A DNA stretch of 64,000 nt, from the NCBI GenBank assembly GCA_023957775.1, contig JAMLGR010000002.1, positions 1-64,000 of the forward strand, in the 5' to 3' direction. Shown piece by piece: positions 62,785 through 64,000 of this stretch (the first letter of the stretch is position 1; the number at the start of each line of letters is the position of its first letter). The notes beneath the pieces were generated by a model, which saw only the letters and a list, made by a program, of their open reading frames with translations, did not search any database and was not told the origin of the DNA. The stretch comes from Fimbriimonadaceae bacterium. GTDB taxonomy: Bacteria; Armatimonadota; Fimbriimonadia; Fimbriimonadales; Fimbriimonadaceae. A program made the position numbers and the translations under genes.

Positions 62785-64000
62785 TTTCCCCGTCCCCACC
62801 ATCGACTTCGCGTCCATCGCCCCGATCCTGATCGTGGTGGTGACCGGCATGGTCGCGCTGATCATCGAGATGATCCGTCCGCGCCACGCCAACAGCGCGA
62901 TGGGCATCGCATGCCTGATCGGTTTGTTCACCGCGGGGTACTTCACCGCCCAGCAGTTCGGGCAGCCGGATTCGGAGACGCTCGCGGGGATGTTCGTGCG
63001 CGACCGGTTCGGCCTGGTCATGCAGCTCATTCTCGTGCTGGCCGCCTCGCTGGCCGTGCTGTTCAGCGACGGGTACCTGCGCGCCAAACGCATCGCGTTC
63101 GGCGAGTTCTATCCGCTGCTCATCTGGTCCACGGCCGGCGCGATGATGATGGCGACGACCAAGAACCTCCTGATGCTCTTTGTGGGGCTCGAGGTGCTTT
63201 CGATTTCGCTCTACGTGCTGGCGGGCATGAGCCGCACGGAGAACAAGTCCGAGGAGTCGGCGCTGAAATACTTCCTGCTCGGGGCCTTCGCCAGCGGGTT
63301 CCTGCTCTACGGCATCGCGATGGTCTACGGCGCCACCGGCAGCCTGCATGTGAGCGCGATCTCCGACGCATGGACCAACGGCATCGGCTACCAGCACACG
63401 CTGTTGCTGTTCGGGCTTGGGCTGATGCTGGTCGGCCTGGGATTCAAGGCCGCGTTCGTGCCGTTCCACCAGTGGACGCCGGACGTGTACCAGGGCGCGC
63501 CCACCAACGTCACGGCGTTCATGGCCGCCGGGTCGAAGATCGCGGCGATCGCCGCGCTGGTGCGCGTGCTGGACGGGATGCTCGCGCTCTCGGACTACTG
63601 GATGCCCGCGCTGTTCTGGGTTGCGATCCTCACGATGTCCGTGGGCAACCTCGCGGCGTGCGTGCAGAAGGACGTCAAGCGCATCCTCGGATACTCGAGC
63701 ATCGCCCACGCGGGATACCTGCTGGTCGCGGTCCTTTCGCACCTGAGCAACCCGGCGGAGATCGGGTTTGGGGCCATCTCGTACTACCTCGTCTCCTACA
63801 CGCTGATGACCGTCGGCGCCTTCGCCATCGTGACGCTGGGAACGAAGGACGGCCGGGAGGCCACCGGGCTGCAGGATCTGAACGGCCTGTGGCAGCGCTC
63901 TCCCTACGCGGCGGGGCTGCTCGTGATCTTCATGATCTCGCTGATCGGGATCCCGCCGACCGCGGGCTTCTTCGGAAAGCTGTACATCTTCAACGACGCG
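62777..64000 (+). CDS. nuoN: NADH-quinone oxidoreductase subunit N, cut by the right edge
   Basis: The first 408 residues of an antiporter-like subunit; the frame is open to the last base. Segments: ILIVVVTGMVALIIEMIRP, NLLMLFVGLEVLSISLYVLAG, SALKYFLLGAFASGFLLYG, FVPFHQWTPDVYQGAPTNVTAFMAAGSK and VKRILGYSSIAHAGYLLVA, all typical of NuoN. It overlaps the uroporphyrinogen-decarboxylase-like gene by eight bases. Confidence 0.95.
   Translation, partial: MFDFPVPTIDFASIAPILIVVVTGMVALIIEMIRPRHANSAMGIACLIGLFTAGYFTAQQFGQPDSETLAGMFVRDRFGLVMQLILVLAASLAVLFSDGYLRAKRIAFGEFYPLLIWSTAGAMMMATTKNLLMLFVGLEVLSISLYVLAGMSRTENKSEESALKYFLLGAFASGFLLYGIAMVYGATGSLHVSAISDAWTNGIGYQHTLLLFGLGLMLVGLGFKAAFVPFHQWTPDVYQGAPTNVTAFMAAGSKIAAIAALVRVLDGMLALSDYWMPALFWVAILTMSVGNLAACVQKDVKRILGYSSIAHAGYLLVAVLSHLSNPAEIGFGAISYYLVSYTLMTVGAFAIVTLGTKDGREATGLQDLNGLWQRSPYAAGLLVIFMISLIGIPPTAGFFGKLYIFNDA

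Overview
This 64 kb, GC-rich window is densely packed chromosomal DNA, best explained as Armatimonadota, probably the Fimbriimonadia. That placement is an inference. It rests on a type IV prepilin-like protein reading FPVFAQAKQ...GDYDDRVP, a PEP-CTERM/exosortase system, SARP-type winged-helix/TPR regulators, many TTG and GTG starts, and many dispersed short repeats. No rRNA, tRNA, phage, integrase, transposase or CRISPR array was recognised.

Layout. 1-5.4 kb: a truncated membrane-anchored protein at the left edge, a sugar-type ABC importer (lipoprotein binding protein and permease, no ATPase), and a divergent GH172/DUF2961 glycoside hydrolase. 5.4-13.7 kb: housekeeping and regulation (TetR, ferredoxin, PilZ-like, GbsR-like, Lon, NadA, Dxs, a receiver-only regulator). 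13.7-20.4 kb: a minus-strand run of dprA, tdh, a TPR protein and a tightly coupled three-gene HTTM membrane set. 20.4-26.7 kb: a GH38 alpha-mannosidase, a secreted unknown and a glycosylasparaginase. 26.7-33.7 kb: the two halves of UvrA as separate genes about 3.3 kb apart, with a SARP-type regulator, a PEP-CTERM protein and MsrA between them. 33.7-40.6 kb: exported proteins, an M28 peptidase, superoxide dismutase, enolase and a DinB protein. 41.3-52.8 kb: an exopolysaccharide/exosortase island (RfbC-like, RfbB, RfbA, Ugd, exosortase, EpsI-like, epimerase, prepilin-like protein, flippase, O-antigen ligase-like). 53.8-64 kb: a complex I operon running nuoG-H-J-K-L-M, a uroporphyrinogen-decarboxylase-like gene, then nuoN cut by the right edge; nuoI is absent.

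How it fits together. The island makes nucleotide sugars, moves and polymerises a glycan, and carries the exosortase that would process PEP-CTERM proteins such as the one at 30.1 kb. That PEP-CTERM gene is divergent from the SARP-type regulator. The region between them holds GTAACGG heptamers spaced 11 bp apart just before a -10-like hexamer, the architecture known for SARP operators.

The strongest oddities are the split UvrA, the SARP-like operator, several families of short repeats (heptanucleotide arrays touching stop codons, foldback elements ending in TGGGAGTGCGC, and TTTGCG-type repeats), and the extra gene inside the complex I operon. No wholly new multi-gene system was proven.
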